A DNA stretch of 64,000 nucleotides from Roseitalea porphyridii (lineage in GTDB: Bacteria > Pseudomonadota > Alphaproteobacteria > Rhizobiales > Rhizobiaceae), in the NCBI RefSeq assembly GCF_004331955.1, contig NZ_CP036532.1, forward strand, positions 1,798,001 through 1,862,000. Reading direction: 5' to 3'. Under the pieces are notes generated by a model. It searched no databases. It had not been told where the DNA came from and saw nothing but the letters and a program-made list of their open reading frames with translations. How positions within the stretch are numbered: position 1 is the stretch's first letter; the number at the start of each line of letters is the position of its first letter. Made by a program: the position numbers and the translations under genes. Positions 10,740-20,142 of this stretch are shown one piece after another.

Positions 10740-12146
10740 ATGCCAATCGACATTTTGATGCCGGCCCTGTCGCCGACCATGGAAGAGGGCAACCTCGCCA
10801 AATGGCTCAAGCAGGAGGGCGACGAGGTCACCGCCGGTGACGTGATCGCCGAGATCGAGACCGACAAGGCGACCATGGAGGTCGAGGCGGTCGACGAGGG
10901 AACGCTCGGCAAGATCCTGGTTGCCGAGGGCACCGAGGGCGTCAAGGTCAACACGCCCATCGCAGTGCTGCTCGAAGAGGGCGAGAGCGCCGACGATATC
11001 GACGCGTCGGGCCGCAACGGCGGTGCCGGTGCCGCCCGGCAGCAGGCGCCCGCCAGCGAACCGGCCGCCCAGGCGCAGGAGGACACACCGTCGCCCGCCG
11101 CCGTGCCGAAGGCCGAGACCCAGCCCATGCCGGCCGACCCGGAAGTGCCCGAGGGCACCGAAATGGTGCCGACGACGGTGCGCGAGGCCTTGCGCGACGC
11201 GATGGCCGAAGAGATGCGCGCCGACGAGACGGTCTTCGTGATGGGCGAGGAGGTCGCCGAATACCAAGGCGCCTACAAGATCACGCAGGGCCTGCTCGAC
11301 GAGTTCGGCGCCAAGCGCGTGGTCGACACGCCGATCACCGAGCACGGGTTCGCCGGCGTCGGCGTCGGCGCGGCGATGACGGGCCTCAGGCCCATCGTCG
11401 AGTTCATGACGTTCAACTTCGCCATGCAGGCGATCGACCAGATCGTCAATTCGGCCGCCAAGACGCTCTATATGTCGGGCGGGCAGATGGGCGCGCCGAT
11501 GGTGTTCCGCGGGCCAAACGGCGCCGCCGCCCGCGTCGCCGCCCAGCATTCGCAGTGCTATGCGGCTTGGTACAGCCACATTCCGGGGCTGAAGGTCATC
11601 CAGCCCTATACGGCGGCCGACGCCAAGGGCTTGCTCAGGGCGGCGATCCGCGACCCCAATCCGGTCATCTTCCTCGAAAACGAGATTCTCTACGGGCAGA
11701 CGTTCGACGTGCCCAAGCTCGACGATTTCATCCTGCCGATCGGCAAGGCGCGCATTCACCGCACCGGCAGCGACTGCACGATCGTCTCGTTCGGCATCGG
11801 CATGACCTATGCGGTCAAGGCGGCCGAGGAACTGGCCGGCCAGGGCATTGATTGCGAGATCATCGATCTGCGCACGCTGCGTCCGATGGACCTTCCGGCC
11901 GTGATCGAAAGCGTCAGGAAGACGGGCCGTCTCGTCACGGTCGAGGAGGGTTTCCCGCAGAATTCGGTCGGCGACTACATCGCCAACCAGGTCACGCGCG
12001 CCGCCTTCGACTATCTCGACGCGCCGCCGATCACCATCGCCGGCAAGGACGTGCCGATGCCGTATGCGGCCAACCTCGAGAAGCTCGCCCTGCCGAGCGT
12101 CGCCGAGGTCGTCGAGGCGGTCAAGACCGTCGCTTACGCGGATTGA
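10740..12146 (+). CDS. pdhB: Pyruvate dehydrogenase E1 beta subunit with N-terminal lipoyl domain
   Basis: 468 aa. Residues 1-80 are a lipoyl domain with the modified lysine in [11 protein letters not shown] (K43), followed by an Ala/Pro/Glu-rich linker to about 140 and then the E1 beta transketolase-like fold ([57 protein letters not shown]). The lipoyl fusion is characteristic of alphaproteobacterial PdhB. Its lipoyl domain is nearly identical to that of PdhC, a within-locus duplication. Confidence 0.97.
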   Translation: MPIDILMPALSPTMEEGNLAKWLKQEGDEVTAGDVIAEIETDKATMEVEAVDEGTLGKILVAEGTEGVKVNTPIAVLLEEGESADDIDASGRNGGAGAARQQAPASEPAAQAQEDTPSPAAVPKAETQPMPADPEVPEGTEMVPTTVREALRDAMAEEMRADETVFVMGEEVAEYQGAYKITQGLLDEFGAKRVVDTPITEHGFAGVGVGAAMTGLRPIVEFMTFNFAMQAIDQIVNSAAKTLYMSGGQMGAPMVFRGPNGAAARVAAQHSQCYAAWYSHIPGLKVIQPYTAADAKGLLRAAIRDPNPVIFLENEILYGQTFDVPKLDDFILPIGKARIHRTGSDCTIVSFGIGMTYAVKAAEELAGQGIDCEIIDLRTLRPMDLPAVIESVRKTGRLVTVEEGFPQNSVGDYIANQVTRAAFDYLDAPPITIAGKDVPMPYAANLEKLALPSVAEVVEAVKTVAYAD

Positions 12147-12195
12147 TTGACGCCATGATATGCTGCCCGCGCGCTAACAAGAGCCCCGCCCGCCA

Positions 12196-12822
12196 ATGAC
12201 CGATCTGGCGCACAGACGCGCGACCTACGCCGACGTGCTCGCCGCGCCACCCGACATGGTGGCCGAGATCATCGACGGCGCCCTGGTCACCCATCCGCGA
12301 CCAAGGCCAAGGCATGCGCGCGCTCATGCAGTCCTTACGGGCAAGCTTGGCGATCGGTTCGACTTCGGCGAGGGTGGTCCCGGCGGGTGGATTTTTCTGA
12401 CCGAACCGGAGCTTTCACTGGTCGGACAACTCGTCGTGCCCGACATCGCCGGCTGGCGGCGTGAACGCTTGACTGAACTGCCCGAGACCAACTGGATCGA
12501 GACACCGCCCGACTGGGTTTGCGAAATCATCTCGCCGTCAACCGAATATTACGATCGCACGGCCAAGCGCCGAATTTATGGCGAGGCGGGCGTGGCCTAT
12601 CTGTGGCTTCTCGACCCCGACGCCCAACTGCTCGAGGCATTCGGGCTGGTGGAAGGCCGCTGGTTGCTGAACGGCACCGCTGCCGGCGACGAACAGGTCA
12701 GCCTCGAGCCGTTCGATGCCATATCCTTTCCTCTGATGTCGCTGTTTCCGTTCGACCAACCAAAGACGGGCGGCGACCCGCATCACGACACACGCAAACC
12801 CGACGAACCGGCGGGAGACTGA
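12196..12822 (+). CDS. Uma2-family (DUF820) putative endonuclease
   Basis: 208 residues with the PD-(D/E)xK-like Uma2 pattern: [12 protein letters not shown] (Asp), [36 protein letters not shown] (Glu, Lys and the GVxYLWLLDP strand). Family members are abundant in some genomes and their role is unsettled. It sits between pdhB and pdhC, 49 bp after pdhB and 5 bp before pdhC, and so is probably co-transcribed with them. In most relatives pdhB and pdhC are adjacent as far as I recall, so it looks like an insertion. Confidence 0.85.
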   Translation: MTDLAHRRATYADVLAAPPDMVAEIIDGALVTHPRPRPRHARAHAVLTGKLGDRFDFGEGGPGGWIFLTEPELSLVGQLVVPDIAGWRRERLTELPETNWIETPPDWVCEIISPSTEYYDRTAKRRIYGEAGVAYLWLLDPDAQLLEAFGLVEGRWLLNGTAAGDEQVSLEPFDAISFPLMSLFPFDQPKTGGDPHHDTRKPDEPAGD

Positions 12823-12827
12823 CGCCC

Positions 12828-14243
12828 ATGCCAATCACCATCACGATGCCCGCGCTTTCGCCGACCATGGAGGAGGGCAACCTCGCCAAATGGCTGGTCA
12901 AGGAGGGCGACCAGATCGCGGCGGGTGACGTCATCGCCGAGATCGAGACCGACAAGGCGACCATGGAGGTCGAGGCCGTCGACGAGGGCACGGTTGCAAA
13001 GATCCTGATCGAAGAGGGCACCGAGGGCGTCAAGGTCAATGCGCCGATCGCCATCCTCGCCGAAGAGGGCGAGGATGTGGGCGAAGCCGCCAGGGCCGGA
13101 CCGTCTGACGGCGCATCCGCATCCTCCGAAGCGGCGGCGCAGGACGATTCGCCGCCCAAGGGCGAGACGGCGGAAGCGACATCCGGCGGAAACGGCGCGG
13201 CCAAACCGCAGCCGGAGACACCGCCGCGGTCGGTATCGAAGAGCGGCGCGGACATACCCGATGACGTGAAGGCGGGTCCGGTGCCGCGCAAGAACGGCGA
13301 GCGCGTGTTCGCTTCGCCGCTGGCGCGCCGGATCGCCGGCAATGAAGGCATCGACATCACCGCCATCACCGGGTCCGGCCCGAAAGGTCGGATCGTCAAG
13401 CGCGATGTCGAGGCGGCGCTCGAAAAGGGCGTGCCCGCTGCTGCCGAAGCCCCTGCCGCCGAGGCGCCTGGCATGGCCGCGGCCCCCGCGCCGATCGCCG
13501 CCGGCCCGAGCTCGCAGCAGGTGCTGGCGAACTTCGCCGAGGGTTCGTACGAACTCGTCAAGCATGACGGCATGCGCAAGACGATCGCCAAGCGCCTGAC
13601 CGAATCCAAGCAGACGATCCCGCATTTCTACGTCACGGTCGACTGCGATCTGGACGCACTGCTCGCCCTGCGCTCGCAACTCAACAAGGCCGCGCCGGTC
13701 AAGGACGACAAGCCCGCCTACAAGCTGTCGGTCAACGACATGATCATCAAGGCCCTGGCGCTGGCGCTGCGCGACGTGCCCGATGCCAACGTCTCTTGGA
13801 CCGACGAGGCGATGGTGCACCACAAGCATGCCGATGTGGGCGTCGCCGTCTCCATCCCCGGCGGGCTGATTACGCCGATCGTGCGCCGCGCCGAGGAAAA
13901 GACGCTGTCGGCGATTTCCGGCGAGATGAAGGATCTGGGCAAGCGCGCCCGCGAGCGCAAGCTCAAGCCGGAGGAGTATCAGGGCGGCACGACCTCGGTC
14001 TCCAACATGGGCATGATGCGCGTGAAGGATTTTTCCGCCGTCATCAACCCGCCGCACGCCACGATCCTGGCGGTCGGCGCGGGCGAACAACGGCCCGTCG
14101 TCAGGGACGGCGCGCTCGCCATCGCCACCATGATGAGCGTGACGCTGTCGACCGACCATCGCTGCGTCGACGGGGCGCTCGGCGCCGAACTGCTCGCCGC
14201 CTTCAAGGGCTATATCGAGAACCCGATGGGGATGCTGGTCTGA
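12828..14243 (+). CDS. pdhC: Dihydrolipoamide acetyltransferase (PDH E2)
   Basis: Core of the PDH complex; transfers acetyl from lipoamide to CoA. 471 aa: lipoyl domain (1-80, K43 in [11 protein letters not shown]), linker, E3/E1-binding domain around 160-200 ([35 protein letters not shown] region), Ala/Pro linker, and a catalytic domain ending in [16 protein letters not shown] (His-Arg-x-x-Asp-Gly active site). The ATG at 12828 starts the lipoyl domain; longer in-frame ORF upstream is inside the Uma2 gene in another frame. Confidence 0.97.
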   Translation: MPITITMPALSPTMEEGNLAKWLVKEGDQIAAGDVIAEIETDKATMEVEAVDEGTVAKILIEEGTEGVKVNAPIAILAEEGEDVGEAARAGPSDGASASSEAAAQDDSPPKGETAEATSGGNGAAKPQPETPPRSVSKSGADIPDDVKAGPVPRKNGERVFASPLARRIAGNEGIDITAITGSGPKGRIVKRDVEAALEKGVPAAAEAPAAEAPGMAAAPAPIAAGPSSQQVLANFAEGSYELVKHDGMRKTIAKRLTESKQTIPHFYVTVDCDLDALLALRSQLNKAAPVKDDKPAYKLSVNDMIIKALALALRDVPDANVSWTDEAMVHHKHADVGVAVSIPGGLITPIVRRAEEKTLSAISGEMKDLGKRARERKLKPEEYQGGTTSVSNMGMMRVKDFSAVINPPHATILAVGAGEQRPVVRDGALAIATMMSVTLSTDHRCVDGALGAELLAAFKGYIENPMGMLV

Positions 14244-14311
14244 GGTGGCACGTGACAAGCCGGCCGGCCGGGTTCTTCCGGACGACCCGACGACGCGATC
14301 AGGAGATTTGC

Positions 14312-14383
14312 ATGGCCCAACCCGCAGACATGATCCTGTCAGTTGCCGAAAACACGGTCACGCCGTTTCCGAGCGAGCCCTGA
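14312..14383 (+). CDS. Possible 23-aa leader peptide
   Basis: ATG with AGGAGA seven nt upstream opens a 23-codon frame (MAQPADMILSVAENTVTPFP...) whose stop lies 1 nt before the ATG of the SGNH hydrolase. It could be a coupled leader peptide or the remnant of an older gene start. The supporting evidence is only the ribosome site and the tight junction. Confidence 0.3.
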   Translation: MAQPADMILSVAENTVTPFPSEP

Positions 14384-14384
14384 G

Positions 14385-15065
14385 ATGGCCGCCACGGAAC
14401 CGAGAACCATCCTCGCCTATGGCGACTCCCTGACCTGGGGGGCCGACCCCAGCAGCGACGGACGGCATCCGCAAGACGGCCGGTGGCCGGACGTGCTGGC
14501 CACGGAGCTCGGCGAGGGCACCAGTGTTATTGCCGAGGGATTATGCGGACGCACGACCGCCTATGATGACGATACCGGCGACTGTGACCGCAACGGCGCG
14601 CGCCTTCTGCCGACGCTTCTGGCAACGCATGTGCCCGTCGACCTGCTCATCCTGATGCTCGGCACGAACGACATGAAGCCGCATGTCGCCGGTACGGCCA
14701 TCGCGGCGACGCAAGGCATGCGGCGGCTGGTCCAGATCGCAACGAGTCATATCTCAAATCGGACGGCGGCGAACCGGATGCAGATTCTGGTGGTCGCGCC
14801 CCCGCCGATCGTGCGGACCGACGACGCTGAGGCCGCGGCCATGTTCGCTGGTGGCGTCGAGCATTCACGGCAACTGGCCGATCTCTACCGTGCGCTTGCG
14901 CATCAGAACGGCTGCGGTTTCTTCGATGCGGGAACGGTGGCGCAGGCTTCCCCGGTCGATGGCGTGCATCTGGACGCCGAGAACACCGCGGCCATCGGCC
15001 GGGCTCTGGCGCCGGTCGTCCGGTCGATGCTGGAGGCGCGATTGACACCGATCAAGGAGGCATGA
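14385..15065 (+). CDS. SGNH/GDSL-family hydrolase (arylesterase-like)
   Basis: 226 residues with the four SGNH blocks: YGDSLTWG (Ser nucleophile near residue 14), the Gly of block II (EGLCGRTT), LGTNDMK (Asn, block III) and the catalytic Asp/His pair in DGVHLDAEN near the C-terminus. There is no signal peptide, so it is cytosolic. It resembles lysophospholipase/arylesterase-type esterases; the natural substrate is unknown. The start at 14385 places GDSL at the normal distance from the N-terminus. Confidence 0.87.
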   Translation: MAATEPRTILAYGDSLTWGADPSSDGRHPQDGRWPDVLATELGEGTSVIAEGLCGRTTAYDDDTGDCDRNGARLLPTLLATHVPVDLLILMLGTNDMKPHVAGTAIAATQGMRRLVQIATSHISNRTAANRMQILVVAPPPIVRTDDAEAAAMFAGGVEHSRQLADLYRALAHQNGCGFFDAGTVAQASPVDGVHLDAENTAAIGRALAPVVRSMLEARLTPIKEA

Positions 15066-15115
15066 GCAGCGGCCGATAGGGTGGCGCGACCAACACGGAC
15101 CAAGGAGCGATGTCC

Positions 15116-15352
15116 ATGGCGCACACGCCGCACGAACTGGCCGAGGAATTTCCCGAGCATGTCGACAAGATGCACGAGCTGAAGGGCTCGAACGCGCGTT
15201 TCGCACGGCTGTTCGACGAATATCACGAGATCAACCGGGCCATTCACCGCGCCGAGACGGATGTCGAGCCCACGGATGATTTCAACATGGAGGACATGCG
15301 CAAGAAGCGCCTGCGCCTCAAGGACGAAATCTACGCGATGCTGACCGGCTGA
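15116..15352 (+). CDS. YdcH-like (DUF465) small protein
   Basis: 78 residues, all predicted helical hairpin, with the DUF465 pattern EFPEHVDKMHELKGSNARFARLFDEYHEINRAIHR and the terminal KKRLRLKDEIYAML. The function is unknown. The second ATG (15116) is preferred because AAGGAG lies 8 nt before it; the first ATG (15110) would leave only 2 nt. It is the third small gene between pdhC and lpd. Confidence 0.85.
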   Translation: MAHTPHELAEEFPEHVDKMHELKGSNARFARLFDEYHEINRAIHRAETDVEPTDDFNMEDMRKKRLRLKDEIYAMLTG

Positions 15353-15389
15353 CCCGCGCCGCCCGGCATCCTGCAAGGAGACCGGGCGC

Positions 15390-15977
15390 TTGGAAATCCG
15401 TTCCGCCGCCATCGCCGACTGCAGTGATCTTGCCATACTCGACAATGTGGCGGGCCACGGCCTGCCGCTTTGGCTCTGGCATGGCGCCGTCCTGCGCGGC
15501 AGGGCGACAGATGCGCTGGAGTGGGGCCGCGACCGCTACCGCGACGACAGCCAGCCCTGCAACTGGCGCAACGCGCGGATCGCCGACGAGGGCGGCGAGA
15601 CCGCCGGCATGGCGGTCGGCTACGCACTGCCCTCCGACGTGCCGGCGCCTTCCGAGGCGGACCCGGTCCTGCGGCCCGTGCTCGCCCTTTTCGCCCGCGC
15701 GGCGGGAACCTGGCTGCTTGACGCGCTTGCCGTCTTCACCCGGTTCCGCCGGCGCGGCACGGCGCGCCTCCTTCTGCGCGACCAGATTGCGCTCGCTGGC
15801 GACCGGCCGGTGAGCCTGGTCGTCGCCGACGACAATCTGCGCGCCATCGGCCTTTACGAGAGCGAGGCCTTCCAGCAGACCGCCAGCGAACCGTTCGTGC
15901 CGTTCGGCAAGGGACAGGCGACGACACAATGGCTGCTGATGCAGCGCCAAGGACAAGAAGAGAGGCACAATGGCTGA
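15390..15977 (+). CDS. GNAT-family N-acetyltransferase
   Basis: 195 residues. The GNAT acetyl-CoA region is visible as LDALAVFTRFRRRGTARLLLRDQIAL (R/Q-x-x-G-x-A variant RRRGTA) followed by SLVVADDNLRAIGLYESEAFQ. The substrate is unknown. It begins with TTG: AAGGAG at 15375-15380 is well spaced and no ATG precedes the conserved N-terminal IRSAAIADCSDLA. It overlaps lpd by 8 bp, so the two are coupled. Confidence 0.85.
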   Translation: MEIRSAAIADCSDLAILDNVAGHGLPLWLWHGAVLRGRATDALEWGRDRYRDDSQPCNWRNARIADEGGETAGMAVGYALPSDVPAPSEADPVLRPVLALFARAAGTWLLDALAVFTRFRRRGTARLLLRDQIALAGDRPVSLVVADDNLRAIGLYESEAFQQTASEPFVPFGKGQATTQWLLMQRQGQEERHNG

Positions 15978-17418
15978 CAATTCCTATGACGTGATCATCA
16001 TCGGCTCGGGGCCGGGTGGTTATGTGACCGCCATCCGCGCGGCGCAGCTCGGCTTCAGGACCGCGATCGTCGAGCGCGAACATCTGGGCGGCATCTGCCT
16101 GAACTGGGGCTGCATTCCGACCAAGGCTCTGCTGCGGTCGGCCGAAGTGATGAATTATGCAAGCCATATCAAGGACTACGGCCTTAAACTTGAAGGAAAG
16201 GTCACGCCCGAAGTCGGTGCCGTCGTCGACCGGTCGCGCAAGGTCTCGCTGCGCCTGAATGGCGGTGTCGGCTTCCTGATGAAGAAGAACAAGGTCGACG
16301 TGATATGGGGCGAGGCAAAACTCGCCGGCACCGGCAAGGTCAGTGTTTCCAAGCCGACCAAGAAGCCGATGGAGCCGCAGCCGCCGGTGCCCAAGGGCGT
16401 CAAGGGCGAGGGCGAGTACACCGCCAAGCACATCATCGTCGCGACCGGCGCCCGGCCGCGCGCGCTGCCGGGCATCGAGCCGGACGGCAAGCTGATCTGG
16501 ACCTATTTCGAGGCGATGGTGCCGCAGAAGATGCCCGAAAAGCTCGTCGTCATGGGCTCGGGCGCGATCGGCATCGAATTCGCCAGCTTCTACAATTCGA
16601 TGGGCGTCGACGTGACCGTGGTCGAACTGATGGACCAGATCATGCCGGTCGAGGACGAGGAAATCTCCAAGCTCGCCCGCAAGCAGCTCGAAAAGCACGG
16701 CCTGAAGATCATGACCGGCGCCAAGGTGACCAAGGTCGACAAGAAGGCCGATTCGGTCGTCGCCCATGTCGAGACCAAAGACGGCAAGTCGACGCCGATC
16801 GAGGCCGACCGGCTGATCTCGGCGGTCGGCGTTCAGGGCAACATCGAGAACATCGGGCTCGAGGCCGTCGGCGTGAAGACCGAGCGCGGCACGATCGTCA
16901 CCGACGGCTACGGACGCACCAATGTCGAGGGCGTCTATGCGATCGGCGATGTCGCCGGCCCGCCCATGCTCGCCCACAAGGCCGAGCATGAGGGCGTGAT
17001 CTGCGTCGAGAAGATCGCCGGCGTGCCGGGCGTGCATGCGCTCGACACCAGCCTCATTCCGGGCTGCACCTATTGCCACCCGCAGGTCGCGTCGGTCGGC
17101 ATGACGGAGAAGGCGGCAAAAGAGGCCGGCCGGAAGGTGCGCGTCGGCCGCTTCCAGTTCGGCGCCAACGGCAAGGCGATCGCGCTCGGCGAGGACCAGG
17201 GGCTGGTCAAGACGATCTTCGACGCCGAGACGGGCCAGCTCATCGGCGCCCACATGGTCGGCGCCGAGGTGACCGAACTGATCCAGGGCTACGTCGTCGC
17301 CATGAACCTCGAGACAACCGAGGAAGAGCTGATGCACACGGTCTTCCCCCATCCGACCCTGTCGGAGATGATGAAGGAGAGCGTGCTCGACGCCTATGGA
17401 CGGGTTCTGAACGCGTGA
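15970..17418 (+). CDS. lpdA: Dihydrolipoyl dehydrogenase (E3)
   Basis: Reoxidises dihydrolipoamide of the PDH complex using FAD and NAD+. 482 aa: FAD-binding VIIIGSGPGGYVTAIRAAQLG, redox-active CLNWGC pair within GGICLNWGCIPTKALL, NAD-binding VMGSGAIGIEFASFYNSMG, and the dimer-interface His in HTVFPHPTLSEMM. A Lys/Pro-rich insertion after about 125 (KPTKKPMEPQPPVPKG) lengthens it slightly. The pentapeptide-associated gene begins at the stop codon (GTGA overlap). Confidence 0.97.
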   Translation: MADNSYDVIIIGSGPGGYVTAIRAAQLGFRTAIVEREHLGGICLNWGCIPTKALLRSAEVMNYASHIKDYGLKLEGKVTPEVGAVVDRSRKVSLRLNGGVGFLMKKNKVDVIWGEAKLAGTGKVSVSKPTKKPMEPQPPVPKGVKGEGEYTAKHIIVATGARPRALPGIEPDGKLIWTYFEAMVPQKMPEKLVVMGSGAIGIEFASFYNSMGVDVTVVELMDQIMPVEDEEISKLARKQLEKHGLKIMTGAKVTKVDKKADSVVAHVETKDGKSTPIEADRLISAVGVQGNIENIGLEAVGVKTERGTIVTDGYGRTNVEGVYAIGDVAGPPMLAHKAEHEGVICVEKIAGVPGVHALDTSLIPGCTYCHPQVASVGMTEKAAKEAGRKVRVGRFQFGANGKAIALGEDQGLVKTIFDAETGQLIGAHMVGAEVTELIQGYVVAMNLETTEEELMHTVFPHPTLSEMMKESVLDAYGRVLNA

Positions 17419-17825
17419 CCGTTCTCGAGTTTTCCGAACTGGTGCGCAATGCGGCCCTGGCTGTCGTTGCACTGGTCGGAACCTACTTGGCCTGGAAGCG
17501 CGTGTTTGCGGCGAACCGACAGGCGGAAGCATCGACCAGACAAGCCGAACTGGCTCGTCGTGACTTCGTCGCAGAGCTCTTCAACCGTGCTGTCGGACAA
17601 CTTGCCCACGAACGGTTGGAAGTCCGCCTCGGCGCGGTCTATATATTGCAGCAGATTGCCGAGGATTTTCCGGATTTGTCCAAGCCGGTTCACCGCCTGC
17701 TCGCAGCACATCTGAGAGAAAACGCAATCGAGTATGGCGATAGCGAACCACCGCTCGATATCAAGGAAATCATGGAGTTCGTGGAGATATGGCTGCATCC
17801 CAGCGAGCAAGACCGCCGCACATGA
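17415..17825 (+). CDS. Membrane-anchored N-terminal half of a split pentapeptide-repeat protein
   Basis: 136 residues from GTG, which overlaps the lpd stop (GTGA). One N-terminal TM helix (about 10-28, RNAALAVVALVGTYLAWKRV), a short coiled stretch (NRQAEASTRQAEL), then FNRAVGQLAHERLEVRLGAVYILQQIAEDFPDLSKPVHRLLAAHLRE. That last block usually precedes pentapeptide repeats within one polypeptide. Here the repeats are in the next frame, entered by an ATGA overlap. This could be a natural two-gene form, a frameshifted gene or programmed frameshifting. Confidence 0.7.
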   Translation: MTVLEFSELVRNAALAVVALVGTYLAWKRVFAANRQAEASTRQAELARRDFVAELFNRAVGQLAHERLEVRLGAVYILQQIAEDFPDLSKPVHRLLAAHLRENAIEYGDSEPPLDIKEIMEFVEIWLHPSEQDRRT

Positions 17826-18136
17826 GGCCCGACAACTTGCCACCTCTCGACCTGAGCGGGGCTTTCTTGCGCCGCACCAGCCTGAGCGGTGCGATTCTGA
17901 AGAACGCAAACTTTGCCGGTGCCGATTTCCAGAATGCCCGCTTTGTCGGCAGCGACTTCGAAGGGGCCGACCTGACCGGGACGAATCTGGTGGGGGCCGA
18001 TCTTACCGGTGCAAAGAACCTGACGGCTGATCAGCTTCGCAGGGCGATCATCGACGAGACAACACGACTGCCCACCTACATAGATCGAACGGTGCTGACG
18101 TTGGAAGAGCAAACGGACGTATCCCCGGCGGAGTAG
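17822..18136 (+). CDS. Pentapeptide-repeat protein (C-terminal half of the pair)
   Basis: 104 residues; about nine A(D/N)LxG-type pentapeptides between residues 8 and 62 ([40 protein letters not shown] and on), forming a short right-handed beta-helix, then [18 protein letters not shown], the usual closing motif. It starts at the ATG overlapping the previous stop (ATGA); an earlier in-frame ATG at 17789 is also possible. The function is unknown. It is followed by lipA after 29 bp. Confidence 0.75.
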   Translation: MRPDNLPPLDLSGAFLRRTSLSGAILKNANFAGADFQNARFVGSDFEGADLTGTNLVGADLTGAKNLTADQLRRAIIDETTRLPTYIDRTVLTLEEQTDVSPAE

Positions 18137-18165
18137 GTCGAAACAAGGAAAGCGAAAGCACTGCC

Positions 18166-19137
18166 ATGGTCACCGTCGTCGATACGGTCGCAACCGCAAA
18201 GCCGAAGCTTCGCCACCCCGAGAAGGCGCACCGGCCGGATCAGGACTCCGGCCTGCGCAAGCCGGACTGGATCCGCGTTCGCGCGCCCGTCTCCAAGGGC
18301 TATCGCGAAACCAACGCCATCGTGCAGTCGCACAATCTGGTGACGGTGTGCGGCGAGGCGGGCTGCCCGAACATCGGCGAATGCTGGGACAAGAAGCACG
18401 CCAGCTTCATGATCCTGGGCGAAATCTGTACCCGCGCCTGCGCCTTCTGCAACGTCACCACCGGCCGTCCCGGTGCGATCGACCCGGACGAGCCGAAAAA
18501 TGTCGCCGACGCCGTCGCCCAGATGGGTCTCAACCACGTCGTCATCACCTCGGTCGACCGTGACGATCTCGACGATGGCGGCGCGCAGCACTTCGTCGAT
18601 GTCATCCATGCCATCCGCGCCCGTTCGCCCGGCACGACGGTCGAGGTGCTCACCCCCGATTTCCTGCGCAAGGACGGTGCGCTCGAAATGGTCGTCGCGG
18701 CACGGCCGGACGTCTTCAACCACAATCTGGAGACGGTCGCCTCGAACTACCTGACGGTGCGCCCCGGCGCGCGCTATTTCCACTCGATCCGGCTCTTGCA
18801 GCGGGTCAAGGAGCTTGACCCGACCATGTTCACCAAGTCCGGCATCATGGTCGGCCTCGGCGAAAGCCGCAACGAGGTGCTGCAGCTCATGGACGATCTG
18901 CGCACCGCCGACGTCGATTTCCTGACGATCGGCCAGTACCTGCAGCCGACCAAGAAGCACCACAAGGTGATGGCCTACGTCACCCCCGACGAGTTCGCAT
19001 CCTACGAGGCGGCGGCCTATTCGAAGGGGTTCCTGATGGTCTCGGCGAGCCCGCTGACGCGTTCCTCGCACCATGCCGGCGAGGATTTCGAGAAGCTGCG
19101 CGCCGCCCGCGCCAGAAAGCTGGCGGCGGCCGAATAG
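18166..19137 (+). CDS. lipA: Lipoyl synthase
   Basis: Radical-SAM enzyme inserting two sulfurs into octanoyl-lipoyl domains such as those of PdhB and PdhC here. 323 aa. The auxiliary-cluster cysteines are in [14 protein letters not shown] and the radical-SAM cluster in CTRACAFC (CxxxCxxC). HNLETV and [11 protein letters not shown] follow, and [10 protein letters not shown] near the end contains the RSSYxA-type Ser ligand motif. coq10 begins 3 bp after the stop. Confidence 0.97.
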   Translation: MVTVVDTVATAKPKLRHPEKAHRPDQDSGLRKPDWIRVRAPVSKGYRETNAIVQSHNLVTVCGEAGCPNIGECWDKKHASFMILGEICTRACAFCNVTTGRPGAIDPDEPKNVADAVAQMGLNHVVITSVDRDDLDDGGAQHFVDVIHAIRARSPGTTVEVLTPDFLRKDGALEMVVAARPDVFNHNLETVASNYLTVRPGARYFHSIRLLQRVKELDPTMFTKSGIMVGLGESRNEVLQLMDDLRTADVDFLTIGQYLQPTKKHHKVMAYVTPDEFASYEAAAYSKGFLMVSASPLTRSSHHAGEDFEKLRAARARKLAAAE

Positions 19138-19140
19138 ACG

Positions 19141-19614
19141 ATGCCGCAGTTCTCATCGACACGGCGGGTCAACCACACCGCCCGCGCCATGTTCGATCTG
19201 GTCGCGGACGTCGAGAAGTACCCCGAATTCGTGCCGCTGTGCGAGGCGCTGACCGTGCGGTCACGGCGCGAGAAGGAAGGACGCACGCTGTTGATCGCGG
19301 ACATGACTGTCGGCTACCGCGCGATCCGCGAGACCTTCACCAGCCAGGTCGTGCTCAAGCCCGGGGAACTGGAGATCGACGTTTCCTATGTGGACGGGCC
19401 GTTCCGCTATCTGAGCAATCTCTGGCGTTTCGACGATTGCGGCGACGGGTGCTGCGACGTGCATTTCCACATCGACTACGAGTTCAGGAGCCGCATGCTG
19501 GGCGGGCTCATGGGCGCCATGTTCGACCGCGCGTTTCGCAAGTTCTCGGCCGCCTTCGAGGAACGCGCCGACCAGCTCTATGGACGGCCGCTGCGCTCGG
19601 CGAGCTCAGCCTGA
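19141..19614 (+). CDS. Coq10/START-domain ubiquinone-binding protein
   Basis: 157 residues of a single START-like fold (FSSTRRVNHTARAMFDLVADVEKYPEFVPLCEAL, FHIDYEFRSRMLGGLMGAMFDRAFRKF). Homologues bind ubiquinone and assist respiration (Coq10); the same family includes RatA, sometimes annotated as a toxin. Its position directly after lipA is usual in Rhizobiales and favours the Coq10 role. The end overlaps the convergent cinA gene by 9 bp. Confidence 0.85.
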   Translation: MPQFSSTRRVNHTARAMFDLVADVEKYPEFVPLCEALTVRSRREKEGRTLLIADMTVGYRAIRETFTSQVVLKPGELEIDVSYVDGPFRYLSNLWRFDDCGDGCCDVHFHIDYEFRSRMLGGLMGAMFDRAFRKFSAAFEERADQLYGRPLRSASSA

Positions 19615-20142
19615 GCCTTCGGCGTCCGCGGACCGTTCAGGCGCGCTGCCGCCGATTTCCAGCAACAGTTCGAGGGCGGTGATCACGCTCATCTGGCGGA
19701 TGAAGGCGCGCCCATTGTCCTCGAACTCGCGCTTGAGCACCAGCGTCGAGCCGAACGCGGAGGCGGCGCCGAACCAGACCGTGCCCACCGGCTTGGTGTC
19801 GGACCCGCCACCGGGACCGGCGATCCCTGTGATCGAGACGGCAACGTCCGCGTCGGACCGGGCAAGTGCCCCTTCGGCCATCGCGCCGGCCACCTCGCCC
19901 GAGACCGCGCCGACCGTGTCGAGCATTTCGCCGTCGACACCCAGCATCGCCAGCTTCGCCGCGTTCGAATAGGTCACGAAGCCCCGGTCGAGCGCGTGCG
20001 AGGCGCCGTCATGATCGGTGATCGCTGCGGCGACCATGCCGCCGGTGCAGCTTTCGGCCGTCGCCGCCAGGATGCCGCGCTCGGCGTAGAGCGTCACCAT
20101 GGCTTCGGAGAGTTCGGCAATCGCGTCGACGGGGTCGGTCAT
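19606..20142 (-). CDS. CinA C-terminal-domain protein (PncC-type nicotinamide-nucleotide amidohydrolase)
   Basis: 178 residues equal to the C-terminal CinA domain alone: [22 protein letters not shown] (nucleophile Ser), [49 protein letters not shown]. Such stand-alone proteins deamidate NMN to NaMN in pyridine-nucleotide recycling. The ATG overlaps the ispDF stop by 4 bp, so the pair is coupled. Confidence 0.9.
   Translation of the reverse strand: MTDPVDAIAELSEAMVTLYAERGILAATAESCTGGMVAAAITDHDGASHALDRGFVTYSNAAKLAMLGVDGEMLDTVGAVSGEVAGAMAEGALARSDADVAVSITGIAGPGGGSDTKPVGTVWFGAASAFGSTLVLKREFEDNGRAFIRQMSVITALELLLEIGGSAPERSADAEGSG

Noticed and set aside
12783-14258. 491-codon minus-strand frame opposite pdhC
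   Set aside because: Shadow of pdhC; low-complexity Arg/Gly/Asp composition.
17415-18136. Toxin-antitoxin reading of the overlapping gene pair
   Set aside because: Neither product resembles a toxin or antitoxin family; the two parts match halves of one known architecture.
19141-19614. RatA toxin reading of the START-domain gene
   Set aside because: No antitoxin partner; placement after lipA and the family features fit the Coq10 ubiquinone-binding role better.
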